This document shows, in pieces, positions 1-8,725 of a stretch of DNA of 25,183 nt. The number at the start of each line of letters is the position of its first letter. Within the stretch, counting starts at the first letter, position 1. The notes beneath the pieces are model-generated. The model searched no databases, was not told the origin of the DNA, and saw nothing but the letters and a program-made list of their open reading frames with translations. The stretch spans positions 1-25,183 of the forward strand of contig CAKMOD010000125.1 of the NCBI GenBank assembly GCA_927910885.1, in the 5' to 3' direction. The position numbers were made by a program, and so were the translations under genes. The DNA comes from an uncultured Prevotella sp. GTDB taxonomy: Bacteria; Bacteroidota; Bacteroidia; Bacteroidales; Bacteroidaceae.

Positions 1-297
1 AGCCAAAAGAGCATGTGTTGGTTTTGAGTTGCATGAAAAGAGTTTACAAATATCGATTAATAAGAGAATAAGCTGTTTGTAGAAGACAAAAGACATGCTA
101 ATGATAGACATTTTTTAATTTGTCTTTTCTACATTATATCTTATAGTTTATCCCTTTTATATATAGCTAATGGGATATATCTATCCATTTAACGGAAGAA
201 CCATAAATAGTTATTTTTGTATTGTCAAAATGAAAGACCGCGGAAGAAATGAAAAATAACACAAACCGTCCTCAGCTGCGAAGCTTTTAAACATAAA
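1..297. other. Intergenic stretch without a gene
   Basis: No convincing coding region was found on either strand. The stretch is AT-rich and lies downstream of the minus-strand gene ending at 298. Its only visible structure is the imperfect inverted repeat at 79-132. A TATTTTTG at 212-219 on the plus strand resembles a -7 element, but no plus-strand gene follows it, so I do not call it a promoter. Confidence 0.6.
79..132. repeat. Imperfect inverted repeat
   Basis: GTAGAAGACAAA (79-90) pairs with TTTGTCTTTTCTAC (119-132), giving 12 base pairs with a two-base bulge and a loop of about 28 bases. No run of T follows directly on either strand, so it is not a classical terminator. It could still mark the 3' end of the minus-strand operon or of a gene to the left of the window. 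Confidence 0.35.
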
Positions 298-810
298 TCA
301 GTTATGAAGCTCTAAGACGTAAATATCTGCCCACACCGTCACATCAGCAATAATGGAACTGCCCTCACGCTGAAAACGAAGAATATTGCTCGCTGGCTTG
401 ACTTGCTGCAGCTGATAGCCATGCGACTGAAGCCCAGACAGCAAAGCACGATAATACCCCTTATTCCAAAAGACAATCTGTAACGCTCCTCCCCTATCGT
501 CAATGACTGCAAGGCTTGAATTATCCTTCTTTGCAAAGAGTCTGTAAAATGGATGTTTAGATTGGTCAAAATCCGTGTTAGGACCGACATGCCATCCCCA
601 TAACTGACGAGATTCATCAACCACCAATTCTGCTGGTATCCGCCTAAGCCCATACTTACTGAAAAGATAAGGTGCAACCGCCCGCTTCCCTTTCTGCACC
701 TGATATTGAAGTAATTCGAGCACAGGCAATGGAAGTAAAGGCAGATTCCCCTGCGCAGGTGTGCACAGAGGAATCAGTAGGAAGATAAGTTGAATGATTA
801 TTCGTTTCAT
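298..810 (-). CDS. Hypothetical exported protein
   Basis: This 170-residue protein has an N-terminal signal peptide (lysine/arginine, then a hydrophobic stretch, ending near CTPAQG at residues 16-21). It is therefore probably periplasmic or outer-membrane associated. No recognised domain or catalytic motif was seen. The mature part is mixed alpha/beta in appearance, with tryptophan and tyrosine spread through it. Its ATG overlaps the nadE stop codon by four bases (ATGA), which supports translational coupling and the start choice. Function is unknown, and sharing a transcript with nadE does not by itself indicate a role in NAD metabolism. Confidence 0.75.
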   Translation of the reverse strand: MKRIIIQLIFLLIPLCTPAQGNLPLLPLPVLELLQYQVQKGKRAVAPYLFSKYGLRRIPAELVVDESRQLWGWHVGPNTDFDQSKHPFYRLFAKKDNSSLAVIDDRGGALQIVFWNKGYYRALLSGLQSHGYQLQQVKPASNILRFQREGSSIIADVTVWADIYVLELHN

Positions 811-2776
811 GACAGTCCTTCCAACTCATTGAGCCAGTTGGTTGACATCGCATCAGAAGGCATTCTCCAGTCGCCACGTGGCGAAAGACTCACGCTGCCC
901 ACCTTTGGTCCGTCTGGCAAGCATGAACGCTTGAATTGCTGTGAGAAGAATCGACGGAAGAAAAGATGCATCCAATGAAGAATGACGCTATCTGGATAAA
1001 CTCCACGGAAGGCATTCTGCGCCATCCAATAAATTTTTGATGGACGGAAACCACAACGAAGAACGTAATAAAGGAAGAAGTCGTGAAGCTCGTATGGGCC
1101 CACAAGGTCCTCTGTCTTCTGGGCAATATCTCCCTTTGCATCAGCTGGCTTCAACTCTGGTGAGATAGGAGTTTCCACGATATCGGTCAATATCTGACGG
1201 ACGTTCTCATCCTTAGTCGTATCGGCAGCATAACGAACGAGATATTGTGTCAGCGTCTTTGGTACACCAGCATTTACGGCATACATACTCATGTGGTCGC
1301 CATTATAGGTACACCAGCCCAAGGCAAGTTCGCTAAGGTCGCCCGTGCCGATGACAAGTCCGTTCATTTGATTGCTGAGGTCCATCAAAATCTGCGTACG
1401 CTCACGTGCCTGCGCGTTTTCATAAGTAGAATCGTGTACCTCTGGGTCATGACTAATATCCTTAAAATGCTGCAAAACTGAGGCTTTGATATCAATCTCA
1501 CGAATCGTAATACCAAGACGCTCCATCAGTGCCATTGCATTCTTATAGGTTCGGCCCGTTGTTCCGAACCCAGGCATGGTAACACCAATTATTCCCTTAC
1601 GATCAAGTCCAAGCTTATCAAAGGTTTTGACAACAACCAAGAGGGCAAGGGTGGAATCAAGTCCACCACTAATACCAATAATTGCTGATTTACAATTTGT
1701 ATGTACCAATCTTTTTGCCAATCCACTCACCTGAATATTATAAATTTCATCGCAAGCATCCTGCATATTCTCTGTCTTAGGAATAAAAGGATGCTGGTCG
1801 AACTCACGGGTCAGGGTAAACTCACGCATAGAATTGAGTGGTGGCAAGCAATCAACGTGTAGGGCAAGTTCACCAATTTGACCAGTAATACCAGCCAATC
1901 CTGCAGCAACAGGACGCTGAGCGTTTACAAGGTACTATTGGTGCGACGTTCACCACGAAGATTTTCGACATCTATCTCAGAGATAACTAACTGTGGGTCA
2001 AGCTGGAAACGTTCTGACTGCTTCACAAGTGAACCATTCTCAAAAATCAGCGCATTGCCACCAAAGGCAACATCCTGTGTACTCTCACCGAAACCACTGC
2101 TGCTATAAACATATCCGCTAATGGTGCGTGCACTTTGCTGAGCAAGCAGCGACTTCAGGTAGGCGTGCTTTCCGATGAGTTCGTCGCTTGTAGAGAGATT
2201 GAAAATAATCTCAGCACCTGCCAAGGCAAGATGATTGCTCGGTGGTGTTGGTGCCCAAACATCCTCACAGATTTCTATGGCAAAGGTAGCCCCCTCAGAT
2301 GTACGGAAAATCTGCAACTCTGGTGTCACGAGAATATTATTACCAGCAAAGAGAATATGCTGTGGACGTAGGTCCTGTGAAGACGCAAACCATCGCTTCT
2401 CATAAAACTCGCTGTAATTAGGCAGAAAGGTCTTTGCCACAATGCCTAAGAGTTTTCCCTGTTGAATAACCAAGGCACAATTAAGGAGCAATGCACCCAC
2501 AGCTACAGGCGCACCGACAATGACGGTGATATCTAATTGGCGAGTAAATTCGAGCAGTTCGATGACAGCCTGCTCAGTATCGTCAAGAAGAAGTTGCTGC
2601 TGGAAAAGGTCCTGACAAGTGTAACCCGTTATTGAAAGTTCTGGGAAAACGATAATCTCTACTCCCTGACCTTCAGCAATAGCAATCTGCTTTTCTGTTT
2701 CTATAAGGTTGAATTTTGTATCTGCAACCTTCACTGCAGGAATAGCTGCAGCCACCTTTATAAGTCCGTGTTTCAT
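807..2776 (-). pseudogene. nadE: NAD+ synthase (glutamine-hydrolysing), reading frame broken by a one-base deletion
   Basis: NadE makes NAD+ from deamido-NAD+, ATP and glutamine in the cytosol, the last step of NAD synthesis. The N-terminal part (2776 down to about 1931) is a nitrilase-type glutaminase with the catalytic triad visible: Glu46 in FPELSITGY, Lys115 in AKTFLPN and Cys170 in EICEDVW. The C-terminal part is the synthetase, with the ATP-pyrophosphatase motif SGGLDS. The first frame stops at 1925-1927 and the second continues as VNAQRPVAAG. Adding one T in the coding strand near 1929 (ACC TTT GTA AAC) joins them into a protein of about 650 residues, normal for the two-domain family. 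A TTG codon at 1896-1898 could be mistaken for the start of the second part but lies inside the conserved domain. The gene follows the Smr gene by 14 bases and overlaps the next gene by four. I infer a sequence error rather than a real loss. Confidence 0.9.
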
Positions 2777-2790
2777 ATTGAATGAAAAAA

Positions 2791-4011
2791 TTATTTAATT
2801 GTTACCTGAGTAGCTCCGTAGCCGTACTCACGGAAAGAAGCATCTTGGTAAGAATAATGTTTGTATTTATAGTTAAGTTCGTGGATTATAGCATGACGCA
2901 AAACTCCTTCGCCCTTTCCATGAATAAAGATGAGTTTCTTACCACGATGAGCCTTGTATTGGTCAAGTGTATGACGGAAGACATCTAACTGATATTCAAG
3001 AATATCGGCTGCAGTCATACCCGCTGTTGTCTCAAGCAATTCGTCGGCATGAAGGTCTATAATAATTTTATCATCGCTGAGAATCTGCTTTGCTGGCTTC
3101 TTACGCTCAAATTTATAACGCTTGGCAAGTTCGTCCGTCTTCTTGTCAATCTCTTCTTCTGAAAGACGGCTTGGAGAGGAATAACCCACCTTCAATTTCT
3201 CTGTGGCTTCGTCCTCACCTTTCCTTGTTAAAGGTTCAAACATCGGGTGTTGAACCATTTTATCCTTCTCTATCAACGTATATATCAACGCTGGCTGCTC
3301 GAAGAAGTCGCTTTCGTGGAAAGTATTGAGCTTATAGAATTTTACGGCATCTATCTTCACCTGAATGTCACAAGTTGGCTTGAGTGCGAAAGGCTTATCC
3401 TTCTTATAGCTGTGAAGTTGAACACATCCCTGCAACATATCGTTGAGGTCGGCAAGCGTGAAGTCCTCAATCAGCAACTTCATATTTGGTTCCAATTCAC
3501 CAACAGCCTTTAATACCCACTTATCTTCCTGCTTTAAAGAGTAGGAGAAATGAACATAATAATTTGAATCATTGACAAGATAAGACTTGAAGTGTGTAGT
3601 CGTGAGGTTCTTTATATCGGTAGGTGTGAAAGCAAGATAAATAGACAACTCATCACCACCAACACGTTCTCTCACTGTAGCTTCAAAATTTACGGAAGGG
3701 TCATCATGCGGTTCTATGTCTGCATCAACATCACGCCAATCTTCCCCTATTTCTTCTTCTTCAGTTCCCGAAGCTGTCAATCGTTGCTTAATGCTACGAT
3801 TGTCCTCGCCTTTCTCCATCTTGCGTTGCTGCTGGTCAATTCGCAGTTTTGCACGGTCAGTAGCGGCATCTTCAACAACTACTACCTCATTGACTGGTGT
3901 TGGAATCTGAAAACCGTCTTCATCTTCAACCAACACTATTTTACCTTTGAAACCAGCAATAACTCCACCACCAGTAGAACTTAAAAATCTAACTTTATCA
4001 CCTATTTTCAT
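2791..4011 (-). CDS. DUF2027 and Smr domain protein
   Basis: This 406-residue cytoplasmic protein has two parts. The N-terminal part begins with an SH3-like segment (GDKVRFLSSTGGGVIAGF) and continues as a beta-rich DUF2027-type region. The C-terminal Smr domain (about 316-406) carries the DLH motif and the HGKGEGVLR loop (His364). Smr domains are also found at the end of MutS2, where they can cut nucleic acid, but the MutS ATPase core is absent here, so this is not MutS2. The middle (about 55-110) is charged and probably flexible. The gene sits 14 bases upstream of nadE and is probably co-transcribed with it. The exact substrate is unknown. A role in RNA or DNA processing is inferred from the Smr domain only. 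Confidence 0.85.
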   Translation of the reverse strand: MKIGDKVRFLSSTGGGVIAGFKGKIVLVEDEDGFQIPTPVNEVVVVEDAATDRAKLRIDQQQRKMEKGEDNRSIKQRLTASGTEEEEIGEDWRDVDADIEPHDDPSVNFEATVRERVGGDELSIYLAFTPTDIKNLTTTHFKSYLVNDSNYYVHFSYSLKQEDKWVLKAVGELEPNMKLLIEDFTLADLNDMLQGCVQLHSYKKDKPFALKPTCDIQVKIDAVKFYKLNTFHESDFFEQPALIYTLIEKDKMVQHPMFEPLTRKGEDEATEKLKVGYSSPSRLSEEEIDKKTDELAKRYKFERKKPAKQILSDDKIIIDLHADELLETTAGMTAADILEYQLDVFRHTLDQYKAHRGKKLIFIHGKGEGVLRHAIIHELNYKYKHYSYQDASFREYGYGATQVTIK

Positions 4012-4122
4012 CCTTTTTCTTCTTAATGTTTATAAAGAATACAACCAATATCTTATAAATTAGCTGAATTTCCTCCCTCTTTTAAATGCCAAGTCTACTT
4101 ATAATAAATAAGTTTTATAAAT

Positions 4123-4135
4123 CCTCACGCTGAGG
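4123..4135 (-). terminator. Possible weak hairpin terminator after queA
   Basis: CCTCA (4123-4127) and TGAGG (4131-4135) form a five-base-pair stem with a three-base loop, nine bases past the queA stop. The following bases on the minus strand are AT-rich (ATTTATAAAACTT) without a long T run. It may weakly separate the long bat-queA transcript from the Smr-nadE genes. Confidence 0.3.
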
Positions 4136-4143
4136 GAATAATA

Positions 4144-5415
4144 CTATGGTATCAATAATGAAGAATCTCCATAGCTTAGGAAGCGGAAGTCATGACTGAG
4201 GGCATAATCGTAAACCTTGCGCCACTCGCCCTTTAAAAAAGCACTCACCAGCAACAAGAGCGTTGATTGTGGTTGATGGAAATTGGTTACAAGTGCCTTG
4301 ACTATCTTATAAGTATAACCTGGTGCAATGATAATCTGTGTACTTGAATGTAACACGTTTAATCCGTCTTTATCCAAATAAGCAAGTAAATGACGGATAG
4401 AATCCTCCGCAGTTATCACCTTACCATCCACTTCTACCAGTCCATCTGCATTATGTGGTAAATCGTATGGCTCCCATTGATTTACATGAAGGTCCTTCTC
4501 TATCGTATTTGGAGATAACACTAACTTCACCCCCATATAATAAAGGCTTTCCAGTGTTCTAACACTTGTTGTTCCTACAGCAATAGCATGGCAATTATGC
4601 TTCAGTAGTTTCTCTAAGGTCTGACGACGAATAACGACAAACTCCGTATGCATGCTATGCCCTTCTATCTCCTGACTCTTCACAGGCTTGAAGGTTCCTG
4701 CACCCACGTGAAGTGTAAGTTCCTCACGATCAACACCATGCTCATCCAAAGCTTTCAGTACTTTATCGGTAAAGTGAAGTCCAGCTGTAGGTGCTGCCAC
4801 TGAACCTTTAATCTTTGAATATACGGTTTGATAAGTTTCTTTATCACTTTCCTCTGTCGCACGATTAAGATACGGAGGAATTGGCAATTCACCTACGACT
4901 TCAAGAATTTCAGCAAATGATATATTTGAATTATCCCACTCAAATTGAATCCAATGATTAGTTCCACCAGCTTGCTCCTGCACCTTGCTGCGGTCCATTG
5001 TCGCTGTGAGCGTCAGTTTCTGACCTTTGATTTCAAATGCACGTTTTAATGCACCTTCCTTCCACTTCTTAAGGTTGCCAACCATACAAAGCCATGCACA
5101 CTCATGATTTGTTTGAAACATCAATTCATAATCCGTTGGCAGTGCTGGTTCCATCAAGAAGACCTCTATAAGTGCTCCCATTTCCTTACGAAAGTGCATA
5201 CGTGCTTGAATAACTTTCGTGTTATTGAAAACCATCAACGCTCCCTTAGGCAAATATTCAGGAAGATTATAAAAAATGTCCTCCGATACCTCACCATGCT
5301 TATAAAGCAAAAGCTTGCTATGGTCGCGCTCTGTCAACGGAAATTTGGCGATGCGCTCATCAGGGAGTGGATAGTTGTAATCAGATATGCTAATATGTTT
5401 TGTATCTTCAGACAT
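4144..5415 (-). CDS. queA: S-adenosylmethionine:tRNA ribosyltransferase-isomerase (QueA)
   Basis: QueA transfers the ribose part of S-adenosylmethionine to 7-deazaguanine in tRNA to give epoxyqueuosine, the penultimate step of queuosine formation. Family motifs are clear: PLPDERIAKFP near residue 16, FNNTKVIQARM near 63, the PTAGLHFT segment, LHVGAGTFKPV, AVGTTSVRTLES and VTNFHQPQSTLLLLVSAF near the C-terminus. At 423 residues it is longer than the roughly 350 of E. coli QueA. The extra length seems to lie in the region around residues 95-175, as in a longer Bacteroidetes form. The start follows the PAP2 stop by nine bases, so both are probably on one transcript. The queuosine role is from family knowledge. 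A divergent paralogue with another substrate cannot be excluded. Confidence 0.9.
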   Translation of the reverse strand: MSEDTKHISISDYNYPLPDERIAKFPLTERDHSKLLLYKHGEVSEDIFYNLPEYLPKGALMVFNNTKVIQARMHFRKEMGALIEVFLMEPALPTDYELMFQTNHECAWLCMVGNLKKWKEGALKRAFEIKGQKLTLTATMDRSKVQEQAGGTNHWIQFEWDNSNISFAEILEVVGELPIPPYLNRATEESDKETYQTVYSKIKGSVAAPTAGLHFTDKVLKALDEHGVDREELTLHVGAGTFKPVKSQEIEGHSMHTEFVVIRRQTLEKLLKHNCHAIAVGTTSVRTLESLYYMGVKLVLSPNTIEKDLHVNQWEPYDLPHNADGLVEVDGKVITAEDSIRHLLAYLDKDGLNVLHSSTQIIIAPGYTYKIVKALVTNFHQPQSTLLLLVSAFLKGEWRKVYDYALSHDFRFLSYGDSSLLIP

Positions 5416-5424
5416 AACTTTATT

Positions 5425-6120
5425 TTATATTGATAAGACGGCCCGAAAAGCCGCATAAATAAATGACAAGATAAGTACACTAATAACAACGTCTATATCT
5501 GCAAAGCTATAACCTGTTCGCGTGTATTTTGTCGAAATATAGTGTAATTTGTCACTAAAACGAATATAAATGCGAAGGTATAAAAAATAAATGAAAATAG
5601 CGACGCTTGAACCAAATATCATCCCAACAAATACATCGGAAGGGTAATGAACTCCAAGATAAGGACGTGTTAGTGATACCATAATGCTCCACGATATCAT
5701 CAAGATAGAAAAGATGCGGTCACGTACCAATAAACAGAAGAATACAGCAACTACAAATGCATTGGCAGTATGGGAAGAGAAGAAACTATAACCACCAGCT
5801 GTATAGTGATTTACTGCCATAACTATCCCTTGTAAATCAGGATTGTTAAGAGGACGTGGTCTTGCTACAAGTGGCTTGATAATACCAAGATTTATACCAT
5901 CTACGATAAGAAGCCCCAACGCCACCGTTCCAATAACAAGCATTATCTTCTGCCAATTCTCATTATTCTTTATAACCAGATAAAGCAAAGACGCATAAAG
6001 AGGAATCCATGTAAGAGCATTGGTCACCGTAAGAACAAAATAATCAATAAAAAGGTTATCGCCTCCATTGAAAGCGAGTAAAATTGATTTATCAAATTCT
6101 CTTAATACGTCTAAATTCAT
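5425..6120 (-). CDS. PAP2-family membrane phosphatase
   Basis: This 231-residue integral membrane protein has about six hydrophobic segments. The three-part phosphatidic acid phosphatase/undecaprenyl pyrophosphatase signature is visible: KPLVARPRP, then YSFFSSHTAN, then SLTRPYLGVHYPSDV with the catalytic histidine and aspartate. It probably removes phosphate from a lipid phosphate (undecaprenyl pyrophosphate, phosphatidylglycerol phosphate or lipid A 1-phosphate) at the outer face of the inner membrane. The family usually has PSGH or PSSH in the second motif and this copy has FSSH, but the histidine is kept. It starts 39 bases after the bat operon's last gene and ends nine bases before queA, so it is likely part of that long transcript. 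The exact lipid substrate cannot be told. Confidence 0.85.
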   Translation of the reverse strand: MNLDVLREFDKSILLAFNGGDNLFIDYFVLTVTNALTWIPLYASLLYLVIKNNENWQKIMLVIGTVALGLLIVDGINLGIIKPLVARPRPLNNPDLQGIVMAVNHYTAGGYSFFSSHTANAFVVAVFFCLLVRDRIFSILMISWSIMVSLTRPYLGVHYPSDVFVGMIFGSSVAIFIYFLYLRIYIRFSDKLHYISTKYTRTGYSFADIDVVISVLILSFIYAAFRAVLSI

Positions 6121-6159
6121 TGTTTGGATTCTATAAGAAACTCTCTGTCAAGTTGTCGT

Positions 6160-8715
6160 TTATATAGCTTCAACATTGTCAGCCTTTATCCAGCCTTGAC
6201 GACCATCACTCAACTTAATTTCTGTCCATTGGCTCATACTGTTATCAGTAATTCTAACTTTAGATCCTTCATGGAGGATGAAGGTTTCAGAAGACTTCTG
6301 GTCAGGCGTCTTTCTAACAACTGCCGAAGGAGTCATGATAATACCATGAGATTCGGAATCCAACAAATAGACTTGCTGTATTGCGAAAAATGTATTAATA
6401 ATAAAAAAGAGGAAGAAGAGAGGTAATACCACCTTCGATAATTTCCTGAGAAACTCAATCTCAACAAACAGATAGGCAACAAGTGCTAAAAGTGAAATAA
6501 ATAGACAAATAAGACTAAGGATAGCCCACTTGTCAACACTCAAGAAATTAACTAACGCCTTATACCATGTGACAAAGAACATCTCAGGCTCTGGAGTCAG
6601 ATTATCAATTGTCTTTGATTGTGCCAACTGAAGGTTAAAACGGATATCTTCATCGCTTGGAGCAAGGCGTTGAGCACGCTCATAAGAAAGTACTGCATGT
6701 GGGATGTTATCAAGGCGATAGTAGCTATTGCCAAGATTATAATATAAGGCTGCAGATTCTTCTTGCTGCAGTAGTTTCTCATATCCCTTTACTGCTTGCA
6801 TGTAATTTCCTTTTTGATATAGCTTGTCGACATCAGCCTTTGTTTGTGCTGATAACTGCAAAGAGAAAATAGACATACAGATGACTAATAAGAAGAAGAA
6901 ATTGAAAGTCTTCTTGCTTGATGGCTTTAATTTCTTAACCGCCTCTTCCATATCAGCTATTGCTTTCATAGCTGCATCAAGTGTTCGTTTCATATTACCT
7001 TTCTCATCTCCAGGAGCATAACGCTCATATTCACATTCATCAATAGCAGCAATGTAATTATCAATCACATCGAATGGTACATTGATTTTACTAAACTGCT
7101 CACTAATATTATCACGTGATAATAACTCAACAGGAAGGTTGAGCTTATCACTCGCATAACCCCATAATGTCTTCAAAACCTCATCATAAAAATCAAGATT
7201 CTTATTCTTCAACATTAAGAGTTCTGCTGCATGCAAACGACTGGATGCAATACGATTAGCATTCTTTCCACGTTTAAGTACCATATCCACACGATGCGCA
7301 AATCGGTCACGATAGTAGAATGATAGAACACCACCTGCTCCCAAAAGCAAAATTAGGATAATATAGTATGTCACAGAACCAAAGAAGAAGTTACCAACCT
7401 TATCAAGAGAACTCTCTCCTATCTTCAATGGTAAGATATCTTCATTTGGTAAATCAACTGAAAGAATATCTTTTGAAGAACCATCACCTCTTGACACTTT
7501 TAACTCCATAGGTTTAGTCTGAAGTGTTACATATTTTCTCTGCGCTAAATCATAGTAGCAGAACTTTACAGGAGGAATAGCTACAAGTCCTTCCTGATGA
7601 GGGATTACAACCTGATCATAAATCATGTTACCCTCTGCCCCCTTTGTTGTCAACTGAGTCTTATCGGTTGTCTTAACATCGTATGCTTCAAATCCCTTAG
7701 GAATCTGAATGATTGGTTTCTTAATTAGTTTCAAGTTTCCTGCTCCACTTACAACAACACGAATCGTAATAGGATTACCAGACTTAACCTCTTTCTTATT
7801 TAATTGAGCTGAAAGGTTAAAATGGCCTACACCACCAGAAAAATCTGCAGGACGACTTGGCAATGGTAAAACCTTGACTGCTAATCCTGGTGCAACAATA
7901 TCTTTCTTAATACTTGTACTACCTCCTTCTATACCAAAGGCTTCAAACGGATTAAACGTGTTATATATTTGAATAACACCATGGAACGTCAATGGAGGAA
8001 CTTGTAATGTTCCTGTCATTTGTGGATACATTACGTATTGACTCCAAGTCACACAATTATATAAACGCTTACCAATACGTTCTTTATGGAAAGTCTTTTG
8101 TTGTGGTAAATCAACTTCTTGTACATGAAAACCAACCAAATCAGGCATTTTACCAATAAGTTGGCGCAAGTTCTTTGTTGTATAAACTTTGTATGTAAGT
8201 AATACTGGCTCTTGTTCGTAGACAGTAGTCTTATTTGCATTTACTTTAATGAACAAATCGTTAGCAGTTATCTTAGCAGCTGCTGCACGAGAATCTGTAC
8301 GGGATTCATAGTGTCCACCACTTGTTGTACCATGAGAACCTGTAGTAGCAACAATTTTCACGGGTGTAGATGCAAGTTCCTGATCATTCACAAATATATG
8401 TGCAGGACCTATACTAACATTTCCCCTCTTTGTAGCTATGAAAACGTATGTAAATGACACTGACGAAGAACTACTTGCATGCCCATCAATAAATTGATAA
8501 TTTGATTGAGAGGATGTTGCAGGACCAAACACTTTCTCAAGTCCACTTGATAACTTTCCCAATTGAAATCTACGTACATCTTGAGTGTATACGACGTATT
8601 CAACCTGAAACTCCTCACCTACTGTCACTTGTTTTGGTGCAGCCACCCTAACTCGTTGTGCTTGCAAAAGACAAACACTCATTAGAGACAGAAATAAAAT
8701 TATATATCGTTTCAT
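6160..8715 (-). CDS. batD: BatD-BatE fusion protein (aerotolerance operon)
   Basis: This is a single uninterrupted frame of 851 residues from the ATG at 8715. An ATG at 8742 lies in frame upstream, but only the later start puts a signal peptide (MKRYIILFLSLMSVCLLQAQ) at the N-terminus. Residues up to about 600 are BatD: periplasmic beta-sandwich repeats, a membrane segment (TYYIILILLLGAGGVLSFYY) and a cytoplasmic helical tail. From about residue 601 the sequence restarts like a separate exported protein (KKTFNFFFLLVICM, ending LQLSAQ). TPR repeats, two membrane helices and an SH3-like C-terminal domain (about the last 60 residues) follow, which is BatE. The codons before KKTFN are AGC AAG AAG with no ATG, so the fusion is not an overlooked start. 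Bat proteins are linked to aerotolerance and envelope stress in Bacteroides. The molecular job is unclear. Confidence 0.88.
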   Translation of the reverse strand: MKRYIILFLSLMSVCLLQAQRVRVAAPKQVTVGEEFQVEYVVYTQDVRRFQLGKLSSGLEKVFGPATSSQSNYQFIDGHASSSSSVSFTYVFIATKRGNVSIGPAHIFVNDQELASTPVKIVATTGSHGTTSGGHYESRTDSRAAAAKITANDLFIKVNANKTTVYEQEPVLLTYKVYTTKNLRQLIGKMPDLVGFHVQEVDLPQQKTFHKERIGKRLYNCVTWSQYVMYPQMTGTLQVPPLTFHGVIQIYNTFNPFEAFGIEGGSTSIKKDIVAPGLAVKVLPLPSRPADFSGGVGHFNLSAQLNKKEVKSGNPITIRVVVSGAGNLKLIKKPIIQIPKGFEAYDVKTTDKTQLTTKGAEGNMIYDQVVIPHQEGLVAIPPVKFCYYDLAQRKYVTLQTKPMELKVSRGDGSSKDILSVDLPNEDILPLKIGESSLDKVGNFFFGSVTYYIILILLLGAGGVLSFYYRDRFAHRVDMVLKRGKNANRIASSRLHAAELLMLKNKNLDFYDEVLKTLWGYASDKLNLPVELLSRDNISEQFSKINVPFDVIDNYIAAIDECEYERYAPGDEKGNMKRTLDAAMKAIADMEEAVKKLKPSSKKTFNFFFLLVICMSIFSLQLSAQTKADVDKLYQKGNYMQAVKGYEKLLQQEESAALYYNLGNSYYRLDNIPHAVLSYERAQRLAPSDEDIRFNLQLAQSKTIDNLTPEPEMFFVTWYKALVNFLSVDKWAILSLICLFISLLALVAYLFVEIEFLRKLSKVVLPLFFLFFIINTFFAIQQVYLLDSESHGIIMTPSAVVRKTPDQKSSETFILHEGSKVRITDNSMSQWTEIKLSDGRQGWIKADNVEAI

Positions 8716-8725
8716 ATTTTCAATA

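Noticed and set aside
212..219. Plus-strand promoter -7 element TATTTTTG
   Set aside because: No plus-strand gene follows; the next genes are all on the minus strand. A match to TAnnTTTG alone is common in AT-rich DNA.
807..1898. Separate NAD synthetase gene starting at TTG 1898
   Set aside because: The conserved sequence continues upstream of the TTG in the same frame (VNAQRPVAAG) and joins the glutaminase part with one base restored, so this is the back half of one nadE gene.
1925..1935. Programmed frameshift in nadE
   Set aside because: No slippery heptamer of the X XXY YYZ type and no obvious downstream structure are present at the junction. A missing base explains it more simply.
3592..3984. 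130-codon plus-strand open frame opposite the DUF2027-Smr gene
   Set aside because: The opposite strand has a well-supported protein with Smr motifs through the gene. This frame has no start signal or protein character.
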